DNA from: Microbacterium aurugineum
GTDB taxonomy: Bacteria > Actinomycetota > Actinomycetes > Actinomycetales > Microbacteriaceae
Assembly (NCBI RefSeq): GCF_023101205.1
Contig: NZ_CP078078.1
Location: 1,860,001-1,924,000 of the forward strand
Direction of reading: 5' to 3'
Length of the DNA stretch: 64,000 nt
Shown here piece after piece: positions 39,106-46,377 of this stretch; the first letter of the stretch is position 1, and every line of letters starts with the position of its first letter. Made by a program: the position numbers and the translations under genes. Below the pieces are notes generated by a model. It saw nothing but the letters and a program-made list of their open reading frames with translations. It made no database searches and was not told the DNA's origin.

Positions 39106-39879
39106 TCAGGCTCCTTCCACGGCGACGGTCCGCCGTTCGATGCGCTTGGGGATATCGGTGCCGACCTCGACGATGCGGTGCACGAAGACTCCGGGGAGGT
39201 GGATGCTGTCGGGGTCGAGCTCGCCCGGCTCCACGAGTCGTTCGACCTGCGCGATGCAGATCCGGCCCGCCATCGCGGCGAGGGGATTGAAGTTGCGTGC
39301 GGCCTTGTTGAAGACGAGGTTGCCGTGGCGATCGCCTTGCGCCGCGTGCACGAGCGCGAAGTCGGTGACGATGGCCTCTTCCAGGACGAACTCCTGGGGC
39401 ACGCCGTCCACGTCGAACGCGCGGACGTCCTTGACGGGAGAGGCGACGGCGATCGAGCCGTCCGCGTTGTATCGACGAGGCAGACCGCCCTCCGCGACCT
39501 GGGTGCCCACGCCGGTCTGCGTGTAGAAGGCCGCGATGCCCGAGCCGCCTGCCCGCAGCTTCTCAGCCAGGGTCCCTTGAGGCGTGAGCTCGAGTTCGAG
39601 CTCGCCGCTCAAGAACTGGCGCTCGAACTCTTTGTTCTCCCCCACATAGGACGACGTCATCTTCCGGATGCGCTGCGCGGCCAGCAGGACCCCGAGCCCC
39701 CAGTCGTCGACGCCGCAGTTGTTGCTCACGACGCTGAGGTCCTTCGTCCCCTGTGCCAGCAGTGCCTCGATCAAGGCGATCGGATTACCGGACAGGCCGA
39801 AGCCGCCGACGGCCAGCGAGGCGCCGTCCGGGATGTCGGAGACGGCTTCGGCCGGTGACTCCCATTGTTTGTCGATCAC
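39106..39879 (-). CDS. 3-oxoacid CoA-transferase, subunit A
   Basis: A 257-residue alpha subunit with the glycine-rich CoA-binding segment [19 protein letters not shown] near residue 23, [28 protein letters not shown] and [13 protein letters not shown]. Start GTG 39879 follows AAGGAG at 6 bases. It is the first gene of the A-B-thiolase operon and is divergent from an IclR regulator gene, whose likely operator lies in the 105-base gap. Confidence 0.93.
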   Translation of the reverse strand: MIDKQWESPAEAVSDIPDGASLAVGGFGLSGNPIALIEALLAQGTKDLSVVSNNCGVDDWGLGVLLAAQRIRKMTSSYVGENKEFERQFLSGELELELTPQGTLAEKLRAGGSGIAAFYTQTGVGTQVAEGGLPRRYNADGSIAVASPVKDVRAFDVDGVPQEFVLEEAIVTDFALVHAAQGDRHGNLVFNKAARNFNPLAAMAGRICIAQVERLVEPGELDPDSIHLPGVFVHRIVEVGTDIPKRIERRTVAVEGA

Positions 39880-39951
39880 GTCTGCTCCTTCGAAAGCGTG
39901 CGTGTCTCCAGCTTCCCCCTCTCCCGGCGCCCGGGGGCAGTCCGTTCTTGT

Positions 39952-39965
39952 GATGTGGCCACATC
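39952..39965. promoter_or_regulatory. Candidate IclR operator
   Basis: GATGTGGCCACATC is a perfect 14-base palindrome in the gap between the CoA-transferase operon and the IclR gene, 20 bases before the regulator start. Confidence 0.6.
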
Positions 39966-39984
39966 CGGAGGTAGCGTCCACAAT

Positions 39985-40773
39985 ATGGAATCCCCCGACC
40001 GTTCCGTCCCCGGCGCACAGGCGATCGCCCGAGCGGCACGCCTCCTCCGCCTCGTGACGTCTTCCGGCGTGGACGGCGCGAGCCTGCACGACCTCGCCCG
40101 CGCCGCCGACCTGTCCCGCTCGACCGCGCACCGTCTCCTGAGCGCACTGCGGGCCGAGGGGCTCGTCGATCGAGACGAGGACAGCACGCTCTGGATGCCC
40201 GGCCCTGAACTGTTCCTCATGGGGTCCGTGGCGGCGGCGCGCTACGACGTGACCGCGCTCGCACGGGACATCGTGCGCTCACTGGCCGTCAAGACCGAGG
40301 AGAGCGCGTTCTTCTCGGTGCGCCGTGCGGACGAGACGGTGTGCCTGCTGCGCGAGGAAGGCTCGTTCCCGATCCGCTCCTTCGTCCTGAGCGAAGGAGT
40401 GCGGTTCCCCCTCGGTGTGGCGAGTGCAGGGCTCGCGATCCTGGCTTTCCTTCCTGACCACGATGTGGACGCGTATCTCGGCCGGCACCCCGAGCTCGAG
40501 AGCGGGTGGGGGCGGGCACACGGCCCCTCCGCTCTGCGCACCCGCCTGACCGAGACGAAGGAGCGCGGATACTCGGTGAACCCCGGCCTGATCGTCGAGG
40601 GCAGCTGGGGCATCGGCGCGGCCGTCTTCGATCGCAGCGGGCGACCGGAGTGGGCATTGAGCCTGACGGGCGTGGAGTTCCGATTCGGCCCCGATCGTCT
40701 GGCCGAGCTCGGACGAACCCTTCTCGCGCACGCCCACCAGCTCTCCGCCCGGATCGCCGGCGCTCGACGCTAG
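39985..40773 (+). CDS. IclR family transcriptional regulator
   Basis: A 262-residue regulator with an N-terminal winged helix (GASLHDLARAADLSRSTAHR, about residues 31-50, then LLSALRAEGLVDRD) and a C-terminal GAF-like effector domain (FPLGVASAGLAILAF; GYSVNPGLIVEGSWGIGAAVFD). Members of the family control acetate, acetoacetate and aromatic acid pathways. The start ATG 39985 is 10 bases after GGAGG. It probably controls the divergent CoA-transferase/thiolase operon and itself through the palindrome just upstream. Confidence 0.92.
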   Translation: MESPDRSVPGAQAIARAARLLRLVTSSGVDGASLHDLARAADLSRSTAHRLLSALRAEGLVDRDEDSTLWMPGPELFLMGSVAAARYDVTALARDIVRSLAVKTEESAFFSVRRADETVCLLREEGSFPIRSFVLSEGVRFPLGVASAGLAILAFLPDHDVDAYLGRHPELESGWGRAHGPSALRTRLTETKERGYSVNPGLIVEGSWGIGAAVFDRSGRPEWALSLTGVEFRFGPDRLAELGRTLLAHAHQLSARIAGARR

Positions 40774-40782
40774 ATCCGGTTA

Positions 40783-40812
40783 CATACCACCGGGTATATA
40801 CTCTCTGGTATG
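40783..40812 (+). promoter_or_regulatory. Promoter and self-operator of the MarR gene
   Basis: A TATACT -10 box (40797-40802) ends 7 bases before ATG 40810. CATACCA (40783-40789) and its complement TGGTATG (40806-40812) flank it, and a nested ATACC-ACCG-GGTAT repeat lies at 40784-40797. The right arm contains the start codon itself, so bound repressor would cover the -10 box and the start. Confidence 0.6.
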
Positions 40813-41247
40813 AATCGCTCGGATGTCATCCCCTCACTGGTGCTCTCGGGATATGCCCTCGGACGCATCGCCGCTCAGGATGCCGGCAACGAGGCACCCG
40901 CTGCACAGTGGCGAGTGCTGAGCCTTCTGGAGCAGTCAGGATCGCGACGTGTGGGAGAGCTCGCCGCTGCCGCCCGCACGACCCAGCCCGGGATGACCCG
41001 GCTCATCGGGGGCCTGGAACGCGAGGGACTCGTCCTCCGCTCCCCCGACGCCGACGATTCCCGCGCGACCGTCGTCGACATCACGCCGCAGGGCGCCGCC
41101 GCCATCGATGCGTGGCGTGCGGAGTTCCGGGAGACGCTGGCGCCTCGATTCGCGGCGTTGAGCGAGGAGGACTGGTCGGCTCTCACTCGTGCGGCGGAGA
41201 TCCTCGCCGCACACACCGCCACAGAACGAACAGGAGAATCTCGGTGA
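40810..41247 (+). CDS. MarR family transcriptional regulator
   Basis: A 145-residue winged-helix regulator. The DNA-binding part runs over residues about 35-100: WRVLSLLEQSGSRRVGELAA, TTQPGMTRLIGGLEREGLV, then the wing SPDADDSRATVVDITPQG. The start codon lies 7 bases after a TATACT box, so the mRNA is probably leaderless. The stop overlaps the start of the MFS gene (GTGA at 41244-41247), so the regulator is made with the transporter it presumably controls. Confidence 0.92.
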   Translation: MNRSDVIPSLVLSGYALGRIAAQDAGNEAPAAQWRVLSLLEQSGSRRVGELAAAARTTQPGMTRLIGGLEREGLVLRSPDADDSRATVVDITPQGAAAIDAWRAEFRETLAPRFAALSEEDWSALTRAAEILAAHTATERTGESR

Positions 41248-42473
41248 ACACCCCCACCACCTCATCGGTGTGGAAGCAGCCCGCGCAGGTCTGGGCGGTC
41301 GCGTTCGCGTGCGTGGTCGCTTTCATGGGCATCGGCCTCGTCGATCCCATCCTTCCCGCGATCGCCGATTCGCTCCAGGCGTCTCCGGTCGAGACGGAAC
41401 TGCTGTTCACCAGCTATCTCCTCGTCACCGGGCTCGCGATGCTCGTCACCAGCTGGATCTCCAGCCGGATCGGCGCAAAAGCGACCCTGCTGATCGGGCT
41501 CGCGCTGATCGTGATCTTCGCGCTCCTCTGCGCCGTGAGCGGCAGCGTCGACGCGGTCATCGGCTTCCGTGCCGGATGGGGGCTCGGAAACGCGCTGTTC
41601 ATCTCGACGGCGCTCGCGACCATCGTGGGCGCGGCGTCCGGCGGGAGCAGCGCGGCGATCATCCTGTACGAAGCGGCGCTCGGCCTCGGCATCGCCGTGG
41701 GCCCTCTGCTCGGCGGCATCCTCGGCGAGCAGAGCTGGAGGGGACCGTTCTTCGGCGTCGTCGTGCTGATGGCGATCGCCTTCGTCGCCGTGCTCGTGTT
41801 GCTCCGCGGTCCGGGTGAGAAGAGGGTGCCGGTGCCGTTCTCCGCTCCGTTCACCGCACTGCGTCGCCCGGCACTCGCGACCCTCGCGATCGCTGCGCTG
41901 TTCTACAACATCGGCTTCTTCGTGCTGCTGGCCTTCTCACCGTTCCCCCTCGGCTTCGGCGCGCTCGGCATCGGTCTCACTTTCTTCGGATGGGGAGTCG
42001 CCCTCGCCGTCACGAGTGTGTGGGTGGCCCCCGTGCTGATGCGTCGGATACCGCGCACCCGCATCATCCTTCTCGTCCTCCCCTTGCTCGCGGCCGATCT
42101 GGTCGTCGCCGGGCTCGTCGTCGGGAGCGCACCGGCCCTGGTGGCGTGCATCGTCATCGGCGGCCTGCTGCTCGGTGTGATGAACACCGTGCTCACCGAG
42201 GCTGTGATGGAGGCCACCGATCTCCCGCGCTCGGTCGCGTCCTCCGCGTACTCGGCCGTGCGCTTCCTCGGAGGTGCGATGGCGCCTCCGATCGCCGCCC
42301 TGCTGTGGCACGCGTTCAACGCGACGGTGCCGTACCTCTTCGCGGCGGTGTCCGTGTTGCTCGCCGCGCTGACCGTATTCCTCGGTCGACGCGTTCTCGC
42401 ACACATCGACGACGAGCCGCAGGACACCGCCACCGAGGATGCGGCCGCGATCCTCGTCGGCGACGCCGGCTGA
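41244..42473 (+). CDS. MFS efflux transporter
   Basis: A 409-residue membrane protein with about 12 hydrophobic segments. It opens with FMGIGLVDPILPAIADSL, like DHA1 drug exporters, and has the signature loop SWISSRIGAKATLLIG and motif C as EAALGLGIAVGPLLGG. Start GTG 41244 overlaps the MarR stop. The pairing with a MarR regulator supports a role in drug or toxic-compound export. The acidic C-terminal tail (about 20 residues) is not conserved in the family as far as can be told. Confidence 0.9.
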   Translation: MNTPTTSSVWKQPAQVWAVAFACVVAFMGIGLVDPILPAIADSLQASPVETELLFTSYLLVTGLAMLVTSWISSRIGAKATLLIGLALIVIFALLCAVSGSVDAVIGFRAGWGLGNALFISTALATIVGAASGGSSAAIILYEAALGLGIAVGPLLGGILGEQSWRGPFFGVVVLMAIAFVAVLVLLRGPGEKRVPVPFSAPFTALRRPALATLAIAALFYNIGFFVLLAFSPFPLGFGALGIGLTFFGWGVALAVTSVWVAPVLMRRIPRTRIILLVLPLLAADLVVAGLVVGSAPALVACIVIGGLLLGVMNTVLTEAVMEATDLPRSVASSAYSAVRFLGGAMAPPIAALLWHAFNATVPYLFAAVSVLLAALTVFLGRRVLAHIDDEPQDTATEDAAAILVGDAG

Positions 42474-42504
42474 CCAGGAGGACAGGCGGCGGAGCAGCAT
42501 TGGA

Positions 42505-42510
42505 TATCGT
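42505..42510 (+). promoter_or_regulatory. -10 box of the YbaK-like gene
   Basis: TATCGT ends 6 bases before ATG 42517. Confidence 0.4.
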
Positions 42511-42516
42511 GGGGCG

Positions 42517-42999
42517 ATGAGCGAAGGCACCCTCCTCCCGGAACGCAGCAGGCTCGTGCAGCAGCACCTGGTCGATGCGGGCGTGGACACCACGATCCGC
42601 GTCCTTCCCGACTCGGCGCGCACGGCGGCCGAAGCGGCGGCCGCGATCGGATGTGACGTCGCGGCGATCGCGAACAGCCTGGTGTTCCTCGCCGATGGCG
42701 AACCCGTCCTCATCATGACCAGCGGCGGACACCGCGCAGACTTCGCCGTCCTGACCGAGAGCATCGGGGCGGTGGAGATCTCGATGGCACCGGCGTCCGT
42801 GGTCCGCGCCGCTACCGGCCAGGCGATCGGCGGCGTGGCGCCCGTCGGACACCCCGCGCCGCTGCGCACCTTCCTCGACGAGGCGCTCCAGGATCACGAT
42901 GAGCTCTGGGCTGCGGCCGGCCACCCGCACACCGTGATGCCCCTCACCTTCGAGCAGCTTCGGGTGATCACGAACGGGGCCGTCATCCCCGTCGCGTAG
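42517..42999 (+). CDS. YbaK/EbsC-type aminoacyl-tRNA deacylase
   Basis: A 160-residue YbaK/ProX-like domain protein. It shows the family pattern ARTAAEAAAAIGCDVAAIANSLVF, the conserved Lys/His region at the middle (SGGHRADF) and the late GGVAPVGHPAPLRTFLDEAL. Members hydrolyse mischarged tRNAs such as Cys-tRNA-Pro or Ala-tRNA-Pro. The start is ATG 42517 behind a TATCGT box (leaderless). It stands alone between the MFS gene and a convergent surface-protein gene. Confidence 0.9.
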   Translation: MSEGTLLPERSRLVQQHLVDAGVDTTIRVLPDSARTAAEAAAAIGCDVAAIANSLVFLADGEPVLIMTSGGHRADFAVLTESIGAVEISMAPASVVRAATGQAIGGVAPVGHPAPLRTFLDEALQDHDELWAAAGHPHTVMPLTFEQLRVITNGAVIPVA

Positions 43000-43021
43000 C
43001 ACGGGTCGACCGAGCTGCGTC

Positions 43022-44554
43022 TCACTCCTGACGTCGGCGGGCGCGTGCCCCAGCGAACACCGTCAGAGCGATGCCGAGCAGGAGCGCTGCTCCACCGCCC
43101 CAGAGGTACCCCGCCGGCACGTCTCCACCGGTTGTGGCCAGTGATCCCTGCCCCGTCAGCGGAAGCTCGTTCGGCGGGGTGACCGCGTCGGGCGGGGTGA
43201 CCGTGTCGGGCGTGGTCGGCGGAACCACCGGAGGCGCCACCGTGGCGGTGTTCGTGAGCGTGATCGCGATGGTCGCGCCCCCGCCGATTGTGAACTGGGC
43301 TGACCCCTCAGCACGCCCGCTGACGCCGCTGCCGGAGAACACAGGCGTACCCCACTCGACCCCCTCGACGGCTGGAGGCGTGAGTTCCACGAGGGTGACG
43401 ACGGTACCCGCAGGCAGCGAAATTCGAGACGTGGCCTCTCCGGCAGCCACCGTGAGCGTCCGCTCCACCGCCGGTTCGCCGTAGCTGTAGCGGACCGTGT
43501 AGACCGCGTCGGCCGGAACCTCCGACGAGCCCGATCCTTCGAGAACCTTGGTCAGCGTGAAGTCACCCGACGCGCTGCCGTCGCCTGCGCCCCCACCCGT
43601 GACGCGCCAGGCCAGGTCATTCCGCAGCGTGAGACCGTTCACGTCGGCCACGTTCCCGTAGGTGGCGCCGGCGGCCTGCGAACTCGGCACGGTGAAGTAC
43701 TTGACGAAGTAGGTGCGCGTCGGGTCGATCGGCCCGGGGATCACGAGATCGAACCCCGTTCCCTCCGCGTTCCAGCCGCCGGTCCAGTTCGACACGTCTT
43801 TGGCGTCCTGGTCGAGTCCGTCCGTGCTCCAGACGACGAGCGCCCCATCTTCGTTGTGATGCTCGGCGAACTGGTCGCCAGCCGTGGTCAGCATGTCGTG
43901 GATGACGAGGGAATCGACGTTCTGGAACTGTGCGCCGGGAAGGACCAGCTGCCATGCGATCCTGCCGTCGGCCGTCTGCCATGACCACTTCTGCGGTTCT
44001 GTGGGCAAGGGCGACGCCGGACCGATCCCGCCACCGGGGACCTCGACGGGCGTGATCTTGCCGTCGACGACGAACTCCACCGTGCTCTCGGTCGTCTGTT
44101 CGTCAGCGCTGGCTGCGAACCACAGCGATCCGTTGACCCCCGTGCGTCCGTCCACGAAGTCTGTGAGCGTGCAGGTGACGACGGGGGCGGCGTCGGCGCT
44201 CACGGTGCATTCGGCGACGGTCTGACTCGGATCCTCGACGGACGGCACCGAGAACGTCATCCCGGCGCGTCCGAACTGGCTCGGCAGCGTGAATCCGAAC
44301 GTCTGCCCGCCGACGGCGCCGTCCGGCACCGCCCACTCGGCATCGACACGGATCTGCTGGTACTGCGTGACCGATGATCCACCGTTCGTCGTCGTGACGG
44401 TGATCGATGCCGCGTCGATGGCCGCGGGATAGTCGTACTCCGCGGCTGTCGCCGCTCCGGCGCCCACGAACGTCATGAAAACAGTGAGCGCTGTCGCGGC
44501 GATGGCCGTGATGGTCGTTCGGCGTGCGCGTGCACGTCCAGGATGTGTGTTCAC
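43022..44554 (-). CDS. Sortase-anchored surface protein with DUF5979 domain
   Basis: A 510-residue secreted wall protein. Residues 1-38 form a signal peptide ending ATAA. The next 270 residues look like an adhesin-type beta-sandwich (bacterial Ig/collagen-binding fold; WNAEGTGFDLVIPGPID). A DUF5979-like domain follows (FTLTKVLEGSG to LVELTPPAVEGVEW, about residues 330-420). A Pro/Thr/Val-rich spacer then leads to two sorting motifs, LPLTG and LATTG, 4 residues apart, a hydrophobic segment and the tail ARARRRQE. Sortase would link it to peptidoglycan. Start GTG 44554 lies 4 bases after GGGGAG. The ligand is unknown. Confidence 0.88.
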   Translation of the reverse strand: MNTHPGRARARRTTITAIAATALTVFMTFVGAGAATAAEYDYPAAIDAASITVTTTNGGSSVTQYQQIRVDAEWAVPDGAVGGQTFGFTLPSQFGRAGMTFSVPSVEDPSQTVAECTVSADAAPVVTCTLTDFVDGRTGVNGSLWFAASADEQTTESTVEFVVDGKITPVEVPGGGIGPASPLPTEPQKWSWQTADGRIAWQLVLPGAQFQNVDSLVIHDMLTTAGDQFAEHHNEDGALVVWSTDGLDQDAKDVSNWTGGWNAEGTGFDLVIPGPIDPTRTYFVKYFTVPSSQAAGATYGNVADVNGLTLRNDLAWRVTGGGAGDGSASGDFTLTKVLEGSGSSEVPADAVYTVRYSYGEPAVERTLTVAAGEATSRISLPAGTVVTLVELTPPAVEGVEWGTPVFSGSGVSGRAEGSAQFTIGGGATIAITLTNTATVAPPVVPPTTPDTVTPPDAVTPPNELPLTGQGSLATTGGDVPAGYLWGGGAALLLGIALTVFAGARARRRQE

Positions 44555-44592
44555 GTTTCTCCCCAGTTTTCTTGACACGCCACACCCGGATC

Positions 44593-44609
44593 CTGCTGTC
44601 ATACAGCAG
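44593..44609. promoter_or_regulatory. Inverted repeat upstream of the surface-protein gene
   Basis: CTGCTGT and ACAGCAG around a 3-base centre, about 40 bases before the start codon. It could be an operator; no regulator is adjacent. The remaining 100 bases up to the tRNA-Lys terminator show nothing recognisable. Confidence 0.4.
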
Positions 44610-44713
44610 CGCATCCGTACGAGGTGCGGCGTATCCCCACGGGGAGAGACGACGTCCTGCCGATTCCGTTACGCGAGTTCCCGGAAATCCGTCGGGAGAT
44701 CTCCATGAACGAC

Positions 44714-44751
44714 GAAAGGTCCTGAAACTGGCGAGAGTTTCAAGACCTTTC
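44714..44751 (-). terminator. Terminator after tRNA-Lys
   Basis: A 16-bp stem with one mismatch (GAAAGGTC...GACCTTTC) around a 6-base loop, beginning directly at the tRNA 3' end on the minus strand. Confidence 0.8.
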
Positions 44752-44827
44752 TGGTGCACCCCCTGGGACTTGAACCCAGAACCCACTGATTAAGAGTCAG
44801 TTGCTCTGCCGATTGAGCTAGAGGTGC
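44752..44827 (-). tRNA. tRNA-Lys (CTT anticodon)
   Basis: A 76-base cloverleaf on the minus strand. The acceptor arm GCACCTC pairs with GGGGTGC, the D arm has AGCTCAATCGGCAGAGC, the anticodon arm is ACTGACTCTTAATCAGT with anticodon CTT, and the T arm is CTGGGTTCAAGTCCCAG. A is the discriminator and CCA is encoded. Confidence 0.95.
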
Positions 44828-44857
44828 GTGGCCCGGGAGAACCCCGACCGAGGAATT

Positions 44858-44886
44858 ACATTACCAGCCGACGGACCCCATGTGAA
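44858..44886 (-). promoter_or_regulatory. tRNA-Lys promoter
   Basis: A -35 TTCACA (44881-44886) and -10 TAATGT (44858-44863) are 17 bases apart on the minus strand, about 30 bases before the tRNA. Confidence 0.65.
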
Positions 44887-44968
44887 ATCGAGGTGGACTC
44901 GGGCGCGCCGCCGCCGACTCACGCGGAAACCTGGCCGTTCGACACTCTGGCCACGCCGTCGTGACGAC

Positions 44969-44974
44969 TATTCT
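44969..44974 (+). promoter_or_regulatory. -10 box of hisN
   Basis: TATTCT ends 6 bases before GTG 44981. Confidence 0.45.
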
Positions 44975-44980
44975 GAGACC

Positions 44981-45778
44981 GTGACCGACTCCCCCCTCAC
45001 CGACTCCCTTCGCAGCGATCTCGAACTCGCACTCCGCCTCGCCGATGCCGCCGACGCCCAGTCGCTCCCCCGCTTCGACGCCGCCGATCTGAAGATCTCG
45101 ACCAAGGCTGACAACTCCCACGTGACGGATGCCGACCTCGCCACCGAGCGCGCCATCCGCCGCGTCCTGGAAGCCGAGCGCCCCGAAGACGGCATCTTCG
45201 GTGAGGAGTTCGGCGCACAGGGAAGCACCCACCGCCAGTGGATCATCGATCCGATCGACGGCACAGCGAATTTCCTCCGTGGCGTCCCGCTGTGGGGCAC
45301 GATGATCGCGCTCGCGATCGACGGAGTGCCGCAGGTCGGCGTCGTGAGTATGCCCGCTCTCGGTCGCCGCTGGTGGGCGGCCACGGGTGGCGGAGCCTGG
45401 ACTGCCACCGAAGGCGAGCCCCGACGGCTGCAGACCTCGGCGGTGGACTCCCTCGACGACGCCAGCGTCAGTTTCCAGAGCATCGCGCAGTGGGCGGACG
45501 CCGGTCGTCTCGACACCCTGCTGAGCATCGGCGCACGGGTCTGGCGTGACCGCGCCTACGGTGACGTCTACGCGTACATGCTCCTCGCCGAGGGCCGCAT
45601 CGACATGGTCGCGGAATTCGGCGTCAAGGAGTACGACATCGCCGCCGCCGTGCCGATCGTCCGAGAAGCGGGTGGCCGGATGACCGCCGTCGACGGAGAC
45701 GAGACGATCTCGGCGCGCTCGACACTCGCAACCAACGGCCGTCTCCACGAAGACTTCCTGACACTCATCAACGACTGA
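44981..45778 (+). CDS. hisN: Histidinol-phosphatase, inositol monophosphatase family
   Basis: A 265-residue Mg-dependent phosphatase. Metal ligands are seen in IFGEEFG (Glu), WIIDPIDGTANFLRG (Asp and the signature DPIDGT, about residue 87) and EYDIAAAVPIVREAGG. The sequence resembles the actinobacterial HisN that removes phosphate from histidinol phosphate; inositol or other sugar phosphates are alternatives, since no histidine genes are nearby. GTG 44981 is chosen because a TATTCT -10 box ends 6 bases before it; the frame extends upstream into the tRNA-Lys promoter. Confidence 0.87.
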   Translation: MTDSPLTDSLRSDLELALRLADAADAQSLPRFDAADLKISTKADNSHVTDADLATERAIRRVLEAERPEDGIFGEEFGAQGSTHRQWIIDPIDGTANFLRGVPLWGTMIALAIDGVPQVGVVSMPALGRRWWAATGGGAWTATEGEPRRLQTSAVDSLDDASVSFQSIAQWADAGRLDTLLSIGARVWRDRAYGDVYAYMLLAEGRIDMVAEFGVKEYDIAAAVPIVREAGGRMTAVDGDETISARSTLATNGRLHEDFLTLIND

Positions 45779-45799
45779 TCCGGACGAAAGGGGCCCGCG

Positions 45800-46369
45800 A
45801 TGAAGACGCGCATCATGTCCGCCACCGCGGGCGTCGTGCTGCTCATCGCTGCTCTGACCGCGTGCGCGGCACCGGAGGCCTCGCCGGCCACGCCCACTCC
45901 GGATCGAGTGACCCCGAGTCCCGTGGCGACTCCCGAGCCGGCAGCATCGACGGCGCCCGAGCCTCCTGCCGAGGAGCTCACGTGCGAGTCCATGATCTCG
46001 GCGGGGACGGTCACCGCTCTCACGGACGCCGGATGGACCGCACAGTCCAAAGAGTTCGTCGTGGGCGGCGTCGAACTCACCGAAGGCCTGCTGTGCTTCT
46101 GGGCCGACTACAGCGTCGGTTCCGATCACGGTCAGCTCTACGGCTGGTCGCCGACGACATCCGAAGAAGCCGCCGACGCGCAGGCCGGTCTCCTCGCCGA
46201 AGGGTGGAAGCGTGAGGACGACGCCGCGGGCGTCTACTTCACCGAGGACCCTCAGTACTCGATGGGAACCGATGCGGACGGGTATGGGATGACCTACCTG
46301 TTCGGCGACGGATGGGTGAAGTTCGCCGACACCAGGCAGGGCCTGATCCTCGTCGAGTGGACGGGCTGA
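45800..46369 (+). CDS. Lipoprotein of unknown function
   Basis: A 189-residue secreted lipoprotein. The signal peptide ends in LTAC with the lipid-bearing Cys at residue 22. A Pro/Thr/Ser-rich linker (about residues 25-60) leads to a domain of about 125 residues with two cysteines (LTCESMI, LLCFWAD), probably disulfide-bonded, and many aromatic residues. No family was recognised. It starts 21 bases after hisN on the same strand and ends 8 bases from the convergent P-type ATPase gene. Confidence 0.75.
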   Translation: MKTRIMSATAGVVLLIAALTACAAPEASPATPTPDRVTPSPVATPEPAASTAPEPPAEELTCESMISAGTVTALTDAGWTAQSKEFVVGGVELTEGLLCFWADYSVGSDHGQLYGWSPTTSEEAADAQAGLLAEGWKREDDAAGVYFTEDPQYSMGTDADGYGMTYLFGDGWVKFADTRQGLILVEWTG

Positions 46370-46377
46370 AGACGTCG

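Noticed and set aside
37255..39879. Protocatechuate (pcaIJF) genes for 3-oxoadipate
   Set aside because: The CoA-transferase and thiolase could serve that pathway, but no other pca gene is present. An acetoacetate route is the simpler reading; specificity is left open.
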